64,000 nucleotides of DNA from positions 496,001-560,000 of the forward strand of contig NZ_AP024749.1 in the NCBI RefSeq assembly GCF_019702945.1. The letters run 5' to 3'. The stretch is from Flavobacterium okayamense. Lineage in GTDB: Bacteria; Bacteroidota; Bacteroidia; Flavobacteriales; Flavobacteriaceae. The translations under genes were made by a program, and so were the position numbers. A model generated the notes under the pieces. It was not told where the DNA came from, ran no database searches, and was given only the letters and a program-made list of their open reading frames with translations. This document shows positions 34,445 to 42,681 of this stretch, in pieces (the first letter of the stretch is position 1; every line of letters starts with the position of its first letter).

Positions 34445-35557
34445 CTAAAGTAAGTCTGCTAATTCTTGTCCTATTAAACTTCCTATTGCAACTCCCATTC
34501 CTCCCATTCTTACACCACAATATACATTTTCAGTAAGTTGTTCTACTATAGGCTTTTTATGATTTCCTACACCCATTATTCCGCTCCAACGATGTTCTAT
34601 TTCGAAATCATATTTTGGCAAAATTACATTTTTAAGCAATTGCTCTAACGAATCTTGAATAATTTTTGTCTGATTCAAATCGGTTGTTGTTTCACCTTCG
34701 AAATCTAAATTTCTTCCGCCACCAAAAAGTATCCTATTTTCAAAATTTCTAAAATAATAATAGCCTTTATCGAGATGAAATGTTCCTTTTATATCTAAAT
34801 TTTCAATTGGCTTAGTAATTAAAACTTGAGCTCTTGCTGGTTGCACTTTACCTTCGGTAAGTTGGGTAGCAAATCCGTTGGTAGCAAAAAGTAATTTATT
34901 GGTAGTAAATGAAATTTCATTGGTAACTACCTCAACTTTATCATTTAAATCTTGATACGAAGAAACATTTTGCTGATTTAAGATTAAAATATCCTTTGAA
35001 GTTGCTTCTTTTAGTAAAGCTTGCATCATATTTCCGGTATCGATTTGACCTTCAAACGGATTGAAAATTAAATAGTCGAAAATATTTTGAAAACCAAATC
35101 GGTCTACTTGTTTTTCGAAAACATCGGTTTTAAAAACAGGTTTTAAAACCTCGTTAATAAATGGAATTTTTTGAATACATTCTTCAAAAAAAGCTTCGTC
35201 GTCTTTAAGGAAAAGCTCGTAACCGCCATATGGTTTAAAATCGATAACTGAATCGCCTAAATTTTTACGAAGTAATTGTAAACCTTTCCAGCGTTTTTCA
35301 ACCAACGCTACAACCTCATCTTCAGAATGTGTTTTTAAATCATCTAAAATTTCCGAAATACTTCCAAAACAAGCAAAACCAGCATTCTTCGTACTTGCTC
35401 CTTGAGGTAAAATTCCTTTTTCGAGAATTAAAATTTTGGAAGTTGGAAATCTCTCACGCAAAGCCAAAGCGCAATGCAAACCGACAATTCCACTACCAAC
35501 AATAGTGTAATCGACATTTGAAAACCAATTTTTTAACTCCCAATAACTAAGTTGCAT
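34445..35557 (-). CDS. FAD-dependent oxidoreductase, DAO family
   Basis: 370 residues from MQLSYWELKNWF. FAD-binding GxGxxG at about 18-30 (YTIVGSGIVGLHCALAL), substrate/FAD motif ASTKNAGFACFGS, and a C-terminal IMGVGNHKKPIVEQL and CGVRMGGMGVAIGS typical of glycine oxidase-like DAO enzymes. Substrate not identifiable. The frame runs 17 residues further upstream, but a TACATTTA -7-like box just upstream of this Met (with TTG 21 bp earlier) and the early dinucleotide fold support the shorter start. First gene of a unit with mtgA. Confidence 0.82.
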   Translation of the reverse strand: MQLSYWELKNWFSNVDYTIVGSGIVGLHCALALRERFPTSKILILEKGILPQGASTKNAGFACFGSISEILDDLKTHSEDEVVALVEKRWKGLQLLRKNLGDSVIDFKPYGGYELFLKDDEAFFEECIQKIPFINEVLKPVFKTDVFEKQVDRFGFQNIFDYLIFNPFEGQIDTGNMMQALLKEATSKDILILNQQNVSSYQDLNDKVEVVTNEISFTTNKLLFATNGFATQLTEGKVQPARAQVLITKPIENLDIKGTFHLDKGYYYFRNFENRILFGGGRNLDFEGETTTDLNQTKIIQDSLEQLLKNVILPKYDFEIEHRWSGIMGVGNHKKPIVEQLTENVYCGVRMGGMGVAIGSLIGQELADLL

Positions 35558-35621
35558 GCTAACTGAATTTAAAAAGTAAATGTAGTAATATTTTAGGTTT
35601 AACTGCAACGTTTAGTTCAAC

Positions 35622-35645
35622 AAAAAAGCCGGCAATAGCCGGCTT
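35622..35645 (-). terminator. Terminator of the 490-aa adhesin / 30-aa membrane protein unit
   Basis: GC-rich stem AAGCCGGC/GCCGGCTT (35626-35633 and 35638-35645), four-base loop and T6 on the minus strand. Confidence 0.9.
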
Positions 35646-35649
35646 GAAA

Positions 35650-35742
35650 TTATTTAAAATAAATAAACATCCCTAAAGAAAACAAAAGAATATACACCAA
35701 TAGTAGTGTAAACTCAAGTCTTTTATCTTCTGGAATTTTCAT
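35650..35742 (-). CDS. 30-aa single-pass membrane microprotein coupled to a T9SS adhesin
   Basis: Reads MKIPEDKRLEF followed by one hydrophobic helix of about 17 residues and the tail IYFK. Its ATG is two bases after the stop of the 490-aa LamG protein and it is followed within 5 bases by a strong terminator, so it occupies the whole remaining transcript. The same arrangement (LamG adhesin then tiny membrane protein within two bases) occurs at 37557/37555. Too short for homology judgement; the position is the main support. Confidence 0.55.
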   Translation of the reverse strand: MKIPEDKRLEFTLLLVYILLFSLGMFIYFK

Positions 35743-35744
35743 TA

Positions 35745-37217
35745 TTATCTTTTGATTAATTTAAAAGTTTTTAAACCTCCGCTTTGGTTAGTCACCGTAA
35801 GTAAATAAATACCATTAGCATAATTAGATAAATCTAAATTGCTTGAACCAATTGACACTTTAGTAGAAAGCACTTTTTTACCAATCATATCGTAGACAGT
35901 AACTAAGCTTTCTTGTTGAGATGTTATACTAAAAACACCATTTGAAGGATTAGGATAAACAGTTAATATATTATCATCATTAATAGCGAAATCGTTATTA
36001 CTTAATGTAGCACAATTATTTCCAGTTGTTACAATAGAACCCGCTAACCAATTAGAAGTTGCACTGTTTAAGGTAAAATTATTTAAAGTTCCATTATTAC
36101 CATTAGAAGATGTATCTGATAAAGTTGTTTCAGTTGAATTATTTGAGCCATCATTCCCTTGATTGAAATTATAATATGCAACCAATCCAGTTTCTGATCC
36201 ATTTAATTCGCAATCTTTCGAATTATTAATTTCAACATTTGATCTAGCTACATTCCAAAATCTTACATCATCAATATCTCCATGAAATGCTCTTACTGGG
36301 ATATAGGAATCTATTTGACTTCCAATTCTTACATTATCATTATTTGTTGCTAATGGAGTACTTACTGTTTGTGTCCCTTGTAACACACCATCTACATACA
36401 AAGATTTAAACCCATTATTACATGTAACAGCAATGTGATGCCAATTTCCATCATTAACGGAAACTGTAGAAGCTAAATCATCTCCAGGACCTGTACCAAA
36501 TGCTATTAAATTTGTTGAACCAAAACGATGAATTCTTGGGCCTTGCTCTCCTTTTGAAATAACGGTTTGCCATTCTTCTGTAAAAGATGTAACACGTACC
36601 CATGCTTCTATAGAAAAACTAGTAGTAAAATCAAAATTTGATTCATTTGCCAATTCAACTCGATCATTAACCCCATCAAAATTTAAATGTGTTGCTGGTG
36701 ATGCTGGCGGAGAAACAAACGTTTTAAACCAAATATCATAAGTATTATATAATCCTGGGTTCCCACTACCAAAATAATAGCCCCCAGGCCCATAACCTCC
36801 AAAATTTGCGCGAAAATTAATACTTGCTGAGCCTAATCCTCTAAAATCAAAAGTATACATGTTTCCAGCGGTTATACTTACAGGTGAAGATAAAACTATA
36901 GCATACTCTTCTGTTAAGCCCGAAGATGTCGAACTAATATTTAATGTTGTAGTATTTAAAACAGCTCCGGCGTAACCATTACCATTATATATTGTTAACT
37001 GAAAGTCTCCAGGAGTAAAAGCTCCAGTATCACCAAGCCTTAAATTAATTTGACTTAAATCACCTGTGACACCTGCTGTAAAGGACTGTCCTTGAGGATT
37101 CGCTGCATTAGCGCCAGAATCTATACCTGAAGATGACACACTTGACTGATCTAGTGTTTGCCCAAAAGAAAACAAACTAATAAAAATTGCAATTAATAAG
37201 TAAAGTTGCTGTTTCAT
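35745..37217 (-). CDS. T9SS-exported LamG-domain surface protein (type A sorting domain)
   Basis: 490 residues from MKQQLYLLIAIF; the frame continues 9 residues upstream, but the -7 element at 37242-37249 lies over that region, so the shorter start is used. Signal peptide 1-20 (ends SFGQ); an N-terminal beta-sandwich module (about 21-165, GQSFTAGVTGDLSQINLRLG); a LamG/concanavalin-like domain (about 175-355, THLNFDGVNDRVEL); and a type A T9SS sorting domain (about 410-490, VYPNPSNGVFSI to GLKTFKLIKR). Likely a secreted glycan- or protein-binding surface protein. Paralogue of the 1675-aa protein upstream, with the same LytTR-type box. Confidence 0.9.
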   Translation of the reverse strand: MKQQLYLLIAIFISLFSFGQTLDQSSVSSSGIDSGANAANPQGQSFTAGVTGDLSQINLRLGDTGAFTPGDFQLTIYNGNGYAGAVLNTTTLNISSTSSGLTEEYAIVLSSPVSITAGNMYTFDFRGLGSASINFRANFGGYGPGGYYFGSGNPGLYNTYDIWFKTFVSPPASPATHLNFDGVNDRVELANESNFDFTTSFSIEAWVRVTSFTEEWQTVISKGEQGPRIHRFGSTNLIAFGTGPGDDLASTVSVNDGNWHHIAVTCNNGFKSLYVDGVLQGTQTVSTPLATNNDNVRIGSQIDSYIPVRAFHGDIDDVRFWNVARSNVEINNSKDCELNGSETGLVAYYNFNQGNDGSNNSTETTLSDTSSNGNNGTLNNFTLNSATSNWLAGSIVTTGNNCATLSNNDFAINDDNILTVYPNPSNGVFSITSQQESLVTVYDMIGKKVLSTKVSIGSSNLDLSNYANGIYLLTVTNQSGGLKTFKLIKR

Positions 37218-37241
37218 AAATTTATTTTTAAGTTTATGAAA

Positions 37242-37249
37242 CAAACCTA
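37242..37249 (-). promoter_or_regulatory. -7 element of the 490-aa LamG gene
   Basis: TAGGTTTG on the minus strand, 24 bases before the ATG, with only T-rich sequence and no TTG in the -33 region, as expected for an activator-dependent promoter. Confidence 0.65.
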
Positions 37250-37277
37250 TTAACTATATTTTTTTTTTGTAAAAAAA

Positions 37278-37308
37278 TGGTGTGAAAGCACGCAAATTTG
37301 TATGTGAA
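37278..37308 (-). promoter_or_regulatory. Predicted LytTR-regulator binding site, copy C
   Basis: Minus strand: TTCACATAC, 13 bp, TTCACACCA (TTCACA repeated at exactly 22-bp period). It ends 28 bp upstream of the -7 element. Same element as 42645-42675 and 45101-45131. Confidence 0.65.
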
Positions 37309-37316
37309 TGATATTT

Positions 37317-37356
37317 AAAAAAAATACCTCAAAAATAAATTTACTTCTGAGGTATT
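37317..37356 (-). terminator. Terminator downstream of the 64-aa membrane protein
   Basis: 8-bp stem AATACCTC/GAGGTATT (37323-37330 and 37349-37356) with an 18-base loop, followed on the minus strand by T8. Confidence 0.65.
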
Positions 37357-37360
37357 AAAA

Positions 37361-37555
37361 TTATTTTGATATGGAAATCTTATTTTTTAAAATATAAAAA
37401 GCATATAGAGCAGCAAATAAAAACAAAACAAACAACCATTGATTAATTGGTGCTGGTGGTGGATCATCATCTGCCGGTGGATCTACAGGTTGTGCTATAA
37501 CAGTTTGGCATATAAAAAAAAGGCCAAGTAAAATTTTTAAACTTATGTTTTTCAT
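37361..37555 (-). CDS. 64-aa mini membrane protein: signal peptide, Pro/Asp-rich linker, C-terminal helix and basic tail
   Basis: Signal peptide about 1-21 (ends VIAQ), linker PVDPPADDDPPPAPINQW, a hydrophobic helix (about 40-57) and tail KNKISISK. The tripartite end (short motif, helix, basic residues) resembles PEP-CTERM/PID-CTERM-like sorting signals and the 67-aa protein at 60997-61200, although here the PID motif reads PIN. Its ATG is one base after the stop of the 1675-aa LamG/RCC1 adhesin, so it is translationally coupled to it. Role is unknown; possibilities are an export or anchoring accessory. Confidence 0.7.
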   Translation of the reverse strand: MKNISLKILLGLFFICQTVIAQPVDPPADDDPPPAPINQWLFVLFLFAALYAFYILKNKISISK

Positions 37556-37556
37556 T

Positions 37557-40500
37557 TTATTTCAATATTTTTTTAGTGAAAACTGAGCCATTTTCATTTG
37601 CAACTCTTACTAATAATACTTGATTCCCAAAGGTATTAGCAATAGAAAATTGATTCGCATTTATTTCATTTTGAGTAAATAATTGTCTTCCTGAAATATC
37701 AAAAATCTCAACTTTACTCAATTCAATTTTCATGTTTTGAATTTGAATTTGATTTGTTCCATCAATAAAAACTTTAAGATTATTCTCCAAATCAATATTA
37801 TCACTAGAAAGAACTGAATTATTAGTATAAACTACTGAAAATCTGTCATTATAAGTTCCGGCAGTTGCATTAAAGATATAGTCTGCTTGTTTAATATTAA
37901 ATCTAATATTTAAAATTTTATCCCAAATAAAAATATCTTGATTGACAAATAATCCATCAAATGAATCTAATGAAATTCTATAATCTCCATCTTGATTGAC
38001 TGTAAAACTTAATGCAACTTCATCACTATCAACAAAGTTTTCACTTCTACCTTGAATTACATATTTTTTATTATCAAAAATTGATGATAAATGAGTAGAC
38101 GAATTTGTGAATAATTCACCATCTATACCTTGATCAAATCCAATAGTAGCTCCGGTCATATAAGCAATCATCATTTGATTATAGTCTTTAGTATCATCAG
38201 ATAAATTTAACCATAAACGATGTCTTTCAATTGTGTTTACTGTTCTAAAGAATTGTCCAAAACTTTCTACTTGTCTTAAACTATTTTTAAATTCTACATT
38301 ACCTACAGAATTTATATTTGTAATAAATCCTTGTCCTACCTGAGTTAACCCGTCAGGCTGTAAGCCACCAGCTGCTGCAGCAACTCCACCCGCTATTGTG
38401 TAAGAAGCGTAGTTATTTAAAGGATAAACACCACCACTTGCAGGAACTGTATGAGTCCAATAATACAGCACATTAACTCCAACATCTTGATTTTCAGATA
38501 TAAATTGAAGATTATCTATTGGTGAAGGATATGGGTTTCCTAATAAATTATAACCTACCGTTACTGGAATTGTAATATCACCATTATTTGGAACTCCTTC
38601 AAAAAGACCACTGAATGGTGATGCTAAAGTTGCATTCCAATTATTTGCCGCTCTTATTAAATATCCTTTACCAGGTGTAAATATTGTAGTACTTGGATCT
38701 GCAACTGAAATCCATGCAGAAGCTGTAGTTGTTCCTGACGGATCATAAGTATAAAAACGATTAGTAAGTGTTAGCGGAGAAAATCCTAATAAATTTTGAT
38801 TAGCAACTGGCGATGACCAAGCTGTGTAATCTAATCTTATAATTGGTGCACTATCACGAATCATTTTTACATTTCCAATATTTGGTATATTACTTACTTG
38901 AACTAAATATGCATTGTTTTGAAATTCTAAATTAGCAGTTGCAGCAACTATAACAGTTCCTTGCACATGTAAAGTTTCATTAGAATTAATTATTACTTCA
39001 GCTGTTCCATTAACCTGAAGAGAACATGCGCTAAAACCAATACCAGTATAATTACCATTAAAAACAACTTGTTTAGTTTCATCTGGAAATCCATTTGACC
39101 ATGAAGAACCGCTCCAAACAGTTGTTGAAGTACACGGACAAGCAATCTGCACAGGAGAATTTCTATTAGTAAAATCTCCTAAACCTAATTGTCCAGCCCA
39201 ATTATTTCCTGTTGACCAAATTTCTCCAACAATATTTAATGCTATTAAAAATCCTTCACCACCATCAACATCATACCAATTTGTAGCTGTTCCAACTTGT
39301 GTTGGCACTAATCTATTAGAATTATCACCTAAACCTAATTGCCCCGAATTATTTCTTCCCCAAGTATATAAAGTTCCATCGCTCTTAATAGCCATACTAT
39401 GAGAATTTGCGCTTATAAATTTATACCAATCTGTAGCTGTTCCTATTTGAGTAAATTCATTTAAATTGGCAGTATTATTCTGTCCTAATTGTCCAAATTG
39501 ATTGTTTCCTGTCCCCCAAAGCGATCCATCAATTTTTTGTGCTAAAGCAAAAGCACCTAATCCTACTTGTACTTTAGACCAATTAGTATCTGTTCCAATT
39601 TGTACAAAACTTAATCTTTGAATATTATCACCTAAACCTAATTGCCCATCAGCATTAGCTCCTGTTCCCCAAAGAGTTCCATTTGATTTAATTGCATAGG
39701 TACTTTGACCTGCACCATTAATGGCAATCCAGTCTGTATCAGTACCTATTTGTGTTGGCACTAGTCTTTGAGTTAAATCTCCCAAACCAAGTTGTCCTTC
39801 ATTATTTCCGCCCCAAACCCATAAAGTTCCATCTGTTTTAATAGCCAAAGAAGTGTTAGATCCACAATCAATTTTATCCCAATCGGTTGCAGTACCAAGT
39901 TGAGTTGGTACATTCCTTTGTGAAGTATCTCCTAAACCTAAATGTCCTTGTGTATTTCTACCCCAAACCCAAAGCGTACCATCTTCTCTTAGGGCTAGAA
40001 CGTGTCTGTCTCCACTAGAAAGTGTTTTCCAATTTGTTGCAGTTCCTATCTGAGTTGGTACTAATCTATTCGAAGTATCCCCTAATCCTAATTGAGCTTC
40101 GGCATTAAAACCCCAAGCCCAAAGCGTACCATCATTTGCAATTGCATACGTTTGGTTTACTCCTGTATAAATATTTTTCCAACAGCCAGAAATTGAAGCA
40201 ATAACTGTAACCACAATCTCGACTCTTTCACTTTCACAACCATTTGTATTTACACTAGATACCCAATATGACATATTACCAGCAGTTGACGTACTTGGTG
40301 TTGGCGCTGTTGTTGAACCTGTTCCTCCTGTTGCTGATGTATACCATAATAAATCTGTGCCGTTTGCTCCAACTGTTGCTGTTAAAGGTGTTGCAGTATC
40401 TCCTTGATTGTAAACCACTGGAGTTGTTACGCCTGGATTACTTGGCATAATTGAACCTGATACAACTGGCGAACCTGCTAACCAATTTGATGTTGCTCCG

Positions 40501-42584
40501 TTTAAGGCAAAATTATTTAAAGTTCCGTTATTACCATTAGAAGACGAATCTAATAAAATTGTTTCTGTTGAATTATTTGAGGCATCATTCCCTTGATTAA
40601 ATTTATAGTAGCTTACTAAACCTGTTTCAGTACCTTCTAGCTCACAATTCATATTATCTTGAATATCCGATTGTGCTCTTGCTATATTCCAAATACGAAC
40701 TTCATCAATTTCTCCATCTAATAATTCTCCCCAAAATGTTGTTCTATAAGTTGAACCAATACCCATTAAGTCACCATTTGTAGCATATGTTTTATTTGTT
40801 GTACCAACATTTACACCATCAACATAAACAGTTAATAAATTACCATCAAAAGTTACTGCTACATGATGCCAATTATTATCATTAATAGATGTAGTAGTGG
40901 TATAATCGTTAAACTCGCCAATTACAAGCACTCTTCCAGAACCATCTAATAAAACACCAAATCTTTGATTAGTAGATTGATTTCCATAATTAACTATTGT
41001 TCCAACATTTGATGTACTTGTCTTAACCCACGCCTCTACTGTTCTAGCACTATTTCCAAAAGGTAATAAATTATTATTAGCAGAAACATAATCATTTACG
41101 CCATCAAAATCTAAATGTGTTGCTGGTGTAACTGAATTTACAGTTACCACAATCTCTACTCTTTCACTTTCACAACCATTTGCGTTAGTTGAAGAAACCC
41201 AGTAAGAAGTAGTGCCTACTGTTGCAGTGCTTGGCGTAGGAGCAGTTGTAGAACCAGTACCACCTGTTGCACTTGTATACCATACTAAGCCTGTTCCATT
41301 TGTGCCAATTGTAGCTGTTAAAGCAGAAGCAGAATCGCCTTGGTCATAAACTATTGGAGTTGTTACTAAGGCATTTGAAGGAACAATAGAGCCAGTAATT
41401 ACAGGAGAACCTGCTAACCAATTTGAAGTTGCTCCGTTTAAGGCAAAATTATTTAAAGTTCCGTTATTACCATTAGAAGACGAATCTAATAAAATTGTTT
41501 CTGTTGAATTATTTGATGCATCATTCCCTTGATTGAAATTATAATAAGACACTAAACCTGTCTCATTACCTTGCAATTCACAGTTCCTAGAGCCATTTAT
41601 TTGGTTTATAGTTCTAGCTATATTCCAAATACGAACTTCATCAATATTTCCTGTATAAAAACGAACGGTGTAATCTGAATTATTACCAATAAATACAGGA
41701 AAATTTGAATTTACAATACTTCCTGTTGCTAGAACTTGATTTTCTAAAACTCCATCAATATATATTTTTATTGAAGTCCCATCATAAACACCTGCCACAT
41801 GATGCCAGTTCCCATCTGTTATTGAAGTAGTAGATACAGCTCCAACTCCTGATGTTCCAGAACAAGTAAAATCTACAGTTCCTGTATTATTTAAATGCAA
41901 CCTCCAACTGTTATCCCCTTTTGTAATTAATGGATCCCATTGTTCTGGCATTACATTTGAATTCATCCAAACTTCGACAGTCATAGCGGTTGTAAAATCA
42001 TATAATGATTCATTTGGCAGCTCTACTCTATCATTTACACCATCAAAATTTAAATGTGTGGCTGGTGATGCTGGCGGAGATACAAACGTTTTAAACCAAA
42101 TATCATAAGTATTATAAAGTCCTGTGTTTCCACTAGCAAAATAATAGCCTCCAGGTCCATAATTTGAAAAATTTAAGCGAAAATTAATACTTGCTGAGCC
42201 TAATCCTCTAAAATCAAAAGTATACATGTTTCCTGCGGTTATACTAACAGGTGAAGAGAGAACAATAGCAAACTCCTCTGTTAATCCCGAAGATGTAGAA
42301 CTAATATTTAATGTTGTAGTATTTAAAACAGCTCCGGCGTAACCATTACCATTATATATTGTTAACTGAAAGTCTCCAGGAGTAAAATTTCCATTATTAC
42401 CAAGCCTTAAACTAATTTGACTTAAATTACCTGTGACACCTGCTGTAAAGGACTGTCCTTGAGGATTTGCTGCATTAGCGCCAGAATCAAAACCTGAAGA
42501 TGATTCACTTGACTGATCTAGTGTTTGCCCAAAAGAAAACAAACTAATAAAAATTGCAATTAACAAGTAAAGCTGTTGTTTCAT
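37557..42584 (-). CDS. Giant T9SS surface protein with LamG, Ig-like and RCC1 repeats (type A sorting domain)
   Basis: 1675 residues from MKQQLYLLIAIF (63 further in-frame residues upstream are rejected because the -7 element and regulatory box lie there). Signal peptide 1-20; N-terminal beta module shared with the 490-aa paralogue (about 21-165); LamG 1 (about 175-385); Ig-like module (about 400-480); LamG 2 (about 490-650); second Ig-like module (about 715-795); about seven RCC1 repeats (about 800-1150; WAWGFNAEAQLGLGD, WVWGRNTQGHLGLGD) that should form a propeller; a long beta-rich adhesin region (about 1155-1560); and a type A T9SS sorting domain (about 1600-1675). Lies directly downstream of the LytTR regulator gene and has its own box and promoter. 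Confidence 0.92.
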   Translation of the reverse strand: MKQQLYLLIAIFISLFSFGQTLDQSSESSSGFDSGANAANPQGQSFTAGVTGNLSQISLRLGNNGNFTPGDFQLTIYNGNGYAGAVLNTTTLNISSTSSGLTEEFAIVLSSPVSITAGNMYTFDFRGLGSASINFRLNFSNYGPGGYYFASGNTGLYNTYDIWFKTFVSPPASPATHLNFDGVNDRVELPNESLYDFTTAMTVEVWMNSNVMPEQWDPLITKGDNSWRLHLNNTGTVDFTCSGTSGVGAVSTTSITDGNWHHVAGVYDGTSIKIYIDGVLENQVLATGSIVNSNFPVFIGNNSDYTVRFYTGNIDEVRIWNIARTINQINGSRNCELQGNETGLVSYYNFNQGNDASNNSTETILLDSSSNGNNGTLNNFALNGATSNWLAGSPVITGSIVPSNALVTTPIVYDQGDSASALTATIGTNGTGLVWYTSATGGTGSTTAPTPSTATVGTTSYWVSSTNANGCESERVEIVVTVNSVTPATHLDFDGVNDYVSANNNLLPFGNSARTVEAWVKTSTSNVGTIVNYGNQSTNQRFGVLLDGSGRVLVIGEFNDYTTTTSINDNNWHHVAVTFDGNLLTVYVDGVNVGTTNKTYATNGDLMGIGSTYRTTFWGELLDGEIDEVRIWNIARAQSDIQDNMNCELEGTETGLVSYYKFNQGNDASNNSTETILLDSSSNGNNGTLNNFALNGATSNWLAGSPVVSGSIMPSNPGVTTPVVYNQGDTATPLTATVGANGTDLLWYTSATGGTGSTTAPTPSTSTAGNMSYWVSSVNTNGCESERVEIVVTVIASISGCWKNIYTGVNQTYAIANDGTLWAWGFNAEAQLGLGDTSNRLVPTQIGTATNWKTLSSGDRHVLALREDGTLWVWGRNTQGHLGLGDTSQRNVPTQLGTATDWDKIDCGSNTSLAIKTDGTLWVWGGNNEGQLGLGDLTQRLVPTQIGTDTDWIAINGAGQSTYAIKSNGTLWGTGANADGQLGLGDNIQRLSFVQIGTDTNWSKVQVGLGAFALAQKIDGSLWGTGNNQFGQLGQNNTANLNEFTQIGTATDWYKFISANSHSMAIKSDGTLYTWGRNNSGQLGLGDNSNRLVPTQVGTATNWYDVDGGEGFLIALNIVGEIWSTGNNWAGQLGLGDFTNRNSPVQIACPCTSTTVWSGSSWSNGFPDETKQVVFNGNYTGIGFSACSLQVNGTAEVIINSNETLHVQGTVIVAATANLEFQNNAYLVQVSNIPNIGNVKMIRDSAPIIRLDYTAWSSPVANQNLLGFSPLTLTNRFYTYDPSGTTTASAWISVADPSTTIFTPGKGYLIRAANNWNATLASPFSGLFEGVPNNGDITIPVTVGYNLLGNPYPSPIDNLQFISENQDVGVNVLYYWTHTVPASGGVYPLNNYASYTIAGGVAAAAGGLQPDGLTQVGQGFITNINSVGNVEFKNSLRQVESFGQFFRTVNTIERHRLWLNLSDDTKDYNQMMIAYMTGATIGFDQGIDGELFTNSSTHLSSIFDNKKYVIQGRSENFVDSDEVALSFTVNQDGDYRISLDSFDGLFVNQDIFIWDKILNIRFNIKQADYIFNATAGTYNDRFSVVYTNNSVLSSDNIDLENNLKVFIDGTNQIQIQNMKIELSKVEIFDISGRQLFTQNEINANQFSIANTFGNQVLLVRVANENGSVFTKKILK
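40471..40598. repeat. 128-bp intragenic direct repeat, copy 1
   Basis: Matches 41407-41534 at about 126 of 128 positions, offset 936 bp (312 codons). It encodes the linker at the end of each LamG unit, showing recent in-frame duplication of a LamG plus Ig-like block. A diverged third copy lies at 36030-36157 in the paralogous gene. Confidence 0.85.
41407..41534. repeat. 128-bp intragenic direct repeat, copy 2
   Basis: Partner of 40471-40598; recombination between the two would remove or add one 312-residue unit in frame. Confidence 0.85.
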
Positions 42585-42607
42585 AAATTTATTTTTAAGT
42601 TTTGAAA

Positions 42608-42615
42608 CAAACCTA
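42608..42615 (-). promoter_or_regulatory. -7 element of the 1675-aa adhesin gene
   Basis: TAGGTTTG on the minus strand, 23 bases before the ATG; no -33 TTG, only an A/T tract. Confidence 0.65.
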
Positions 42616-42644
42616 TTAACTATATTATATTTTTTGAAAAAAAA

Positions 42645-42675
42645 TGGTGTGAAAGCACCCAAGTTTGTATGTGAA
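42645..42675 (-). promoter_or_regulatory. Predicted LytTR-regulator binding site, copy B
   Basis: Minus strand TTCACATAC-N13-TTCACACCA, 22-bp period, 29 bp upstream of the -7 element. It lies six bases after the stop of the LytTR regulator gene. Confidence 0.65.
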
Positions 42676-42681
42676 TAAAAT

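Larger units (their letters stand above)
36674..37310. repeat. Long dispersed direct repeat, copy 2 (promoter, signal peptide and first module of LamG gene)
   Basis: About 640 bp nearly identical to 42041-42677 (constant offset 5367 bp through the coding part). It covers the regulatory box, promoter, signal peptide and N-terminal module of the two LamG genes, so the duplication included control sequences. A substrate for recombination that would delete the intervening genes. Confidence 0.85.
42041..42677. repeat. Long dispersed direct repeat, copy 1
   Basis: Partner of 36674-37310; includes the regulatory box, promoter, signal peptide and N-terminal module of the 1675-aa gene. Confidence 0.85.

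Noticed and set aside
37218-37244. Longer N terminus of the 490-aa LamG protein (MFHKLKNKF)
   Set aside because: The -7 element and expected transcription start lie in this stretch and the signal peptide begins at the later Met. For the 1675-aa paralogue the 63-residue extension is rejected for the same reason.
38700-42000. CRISPR-like periodic repeats
   Set aside because: The repeats are coding RCC1 and LamG units in one reading frame, without short uniform repeats and spacers.
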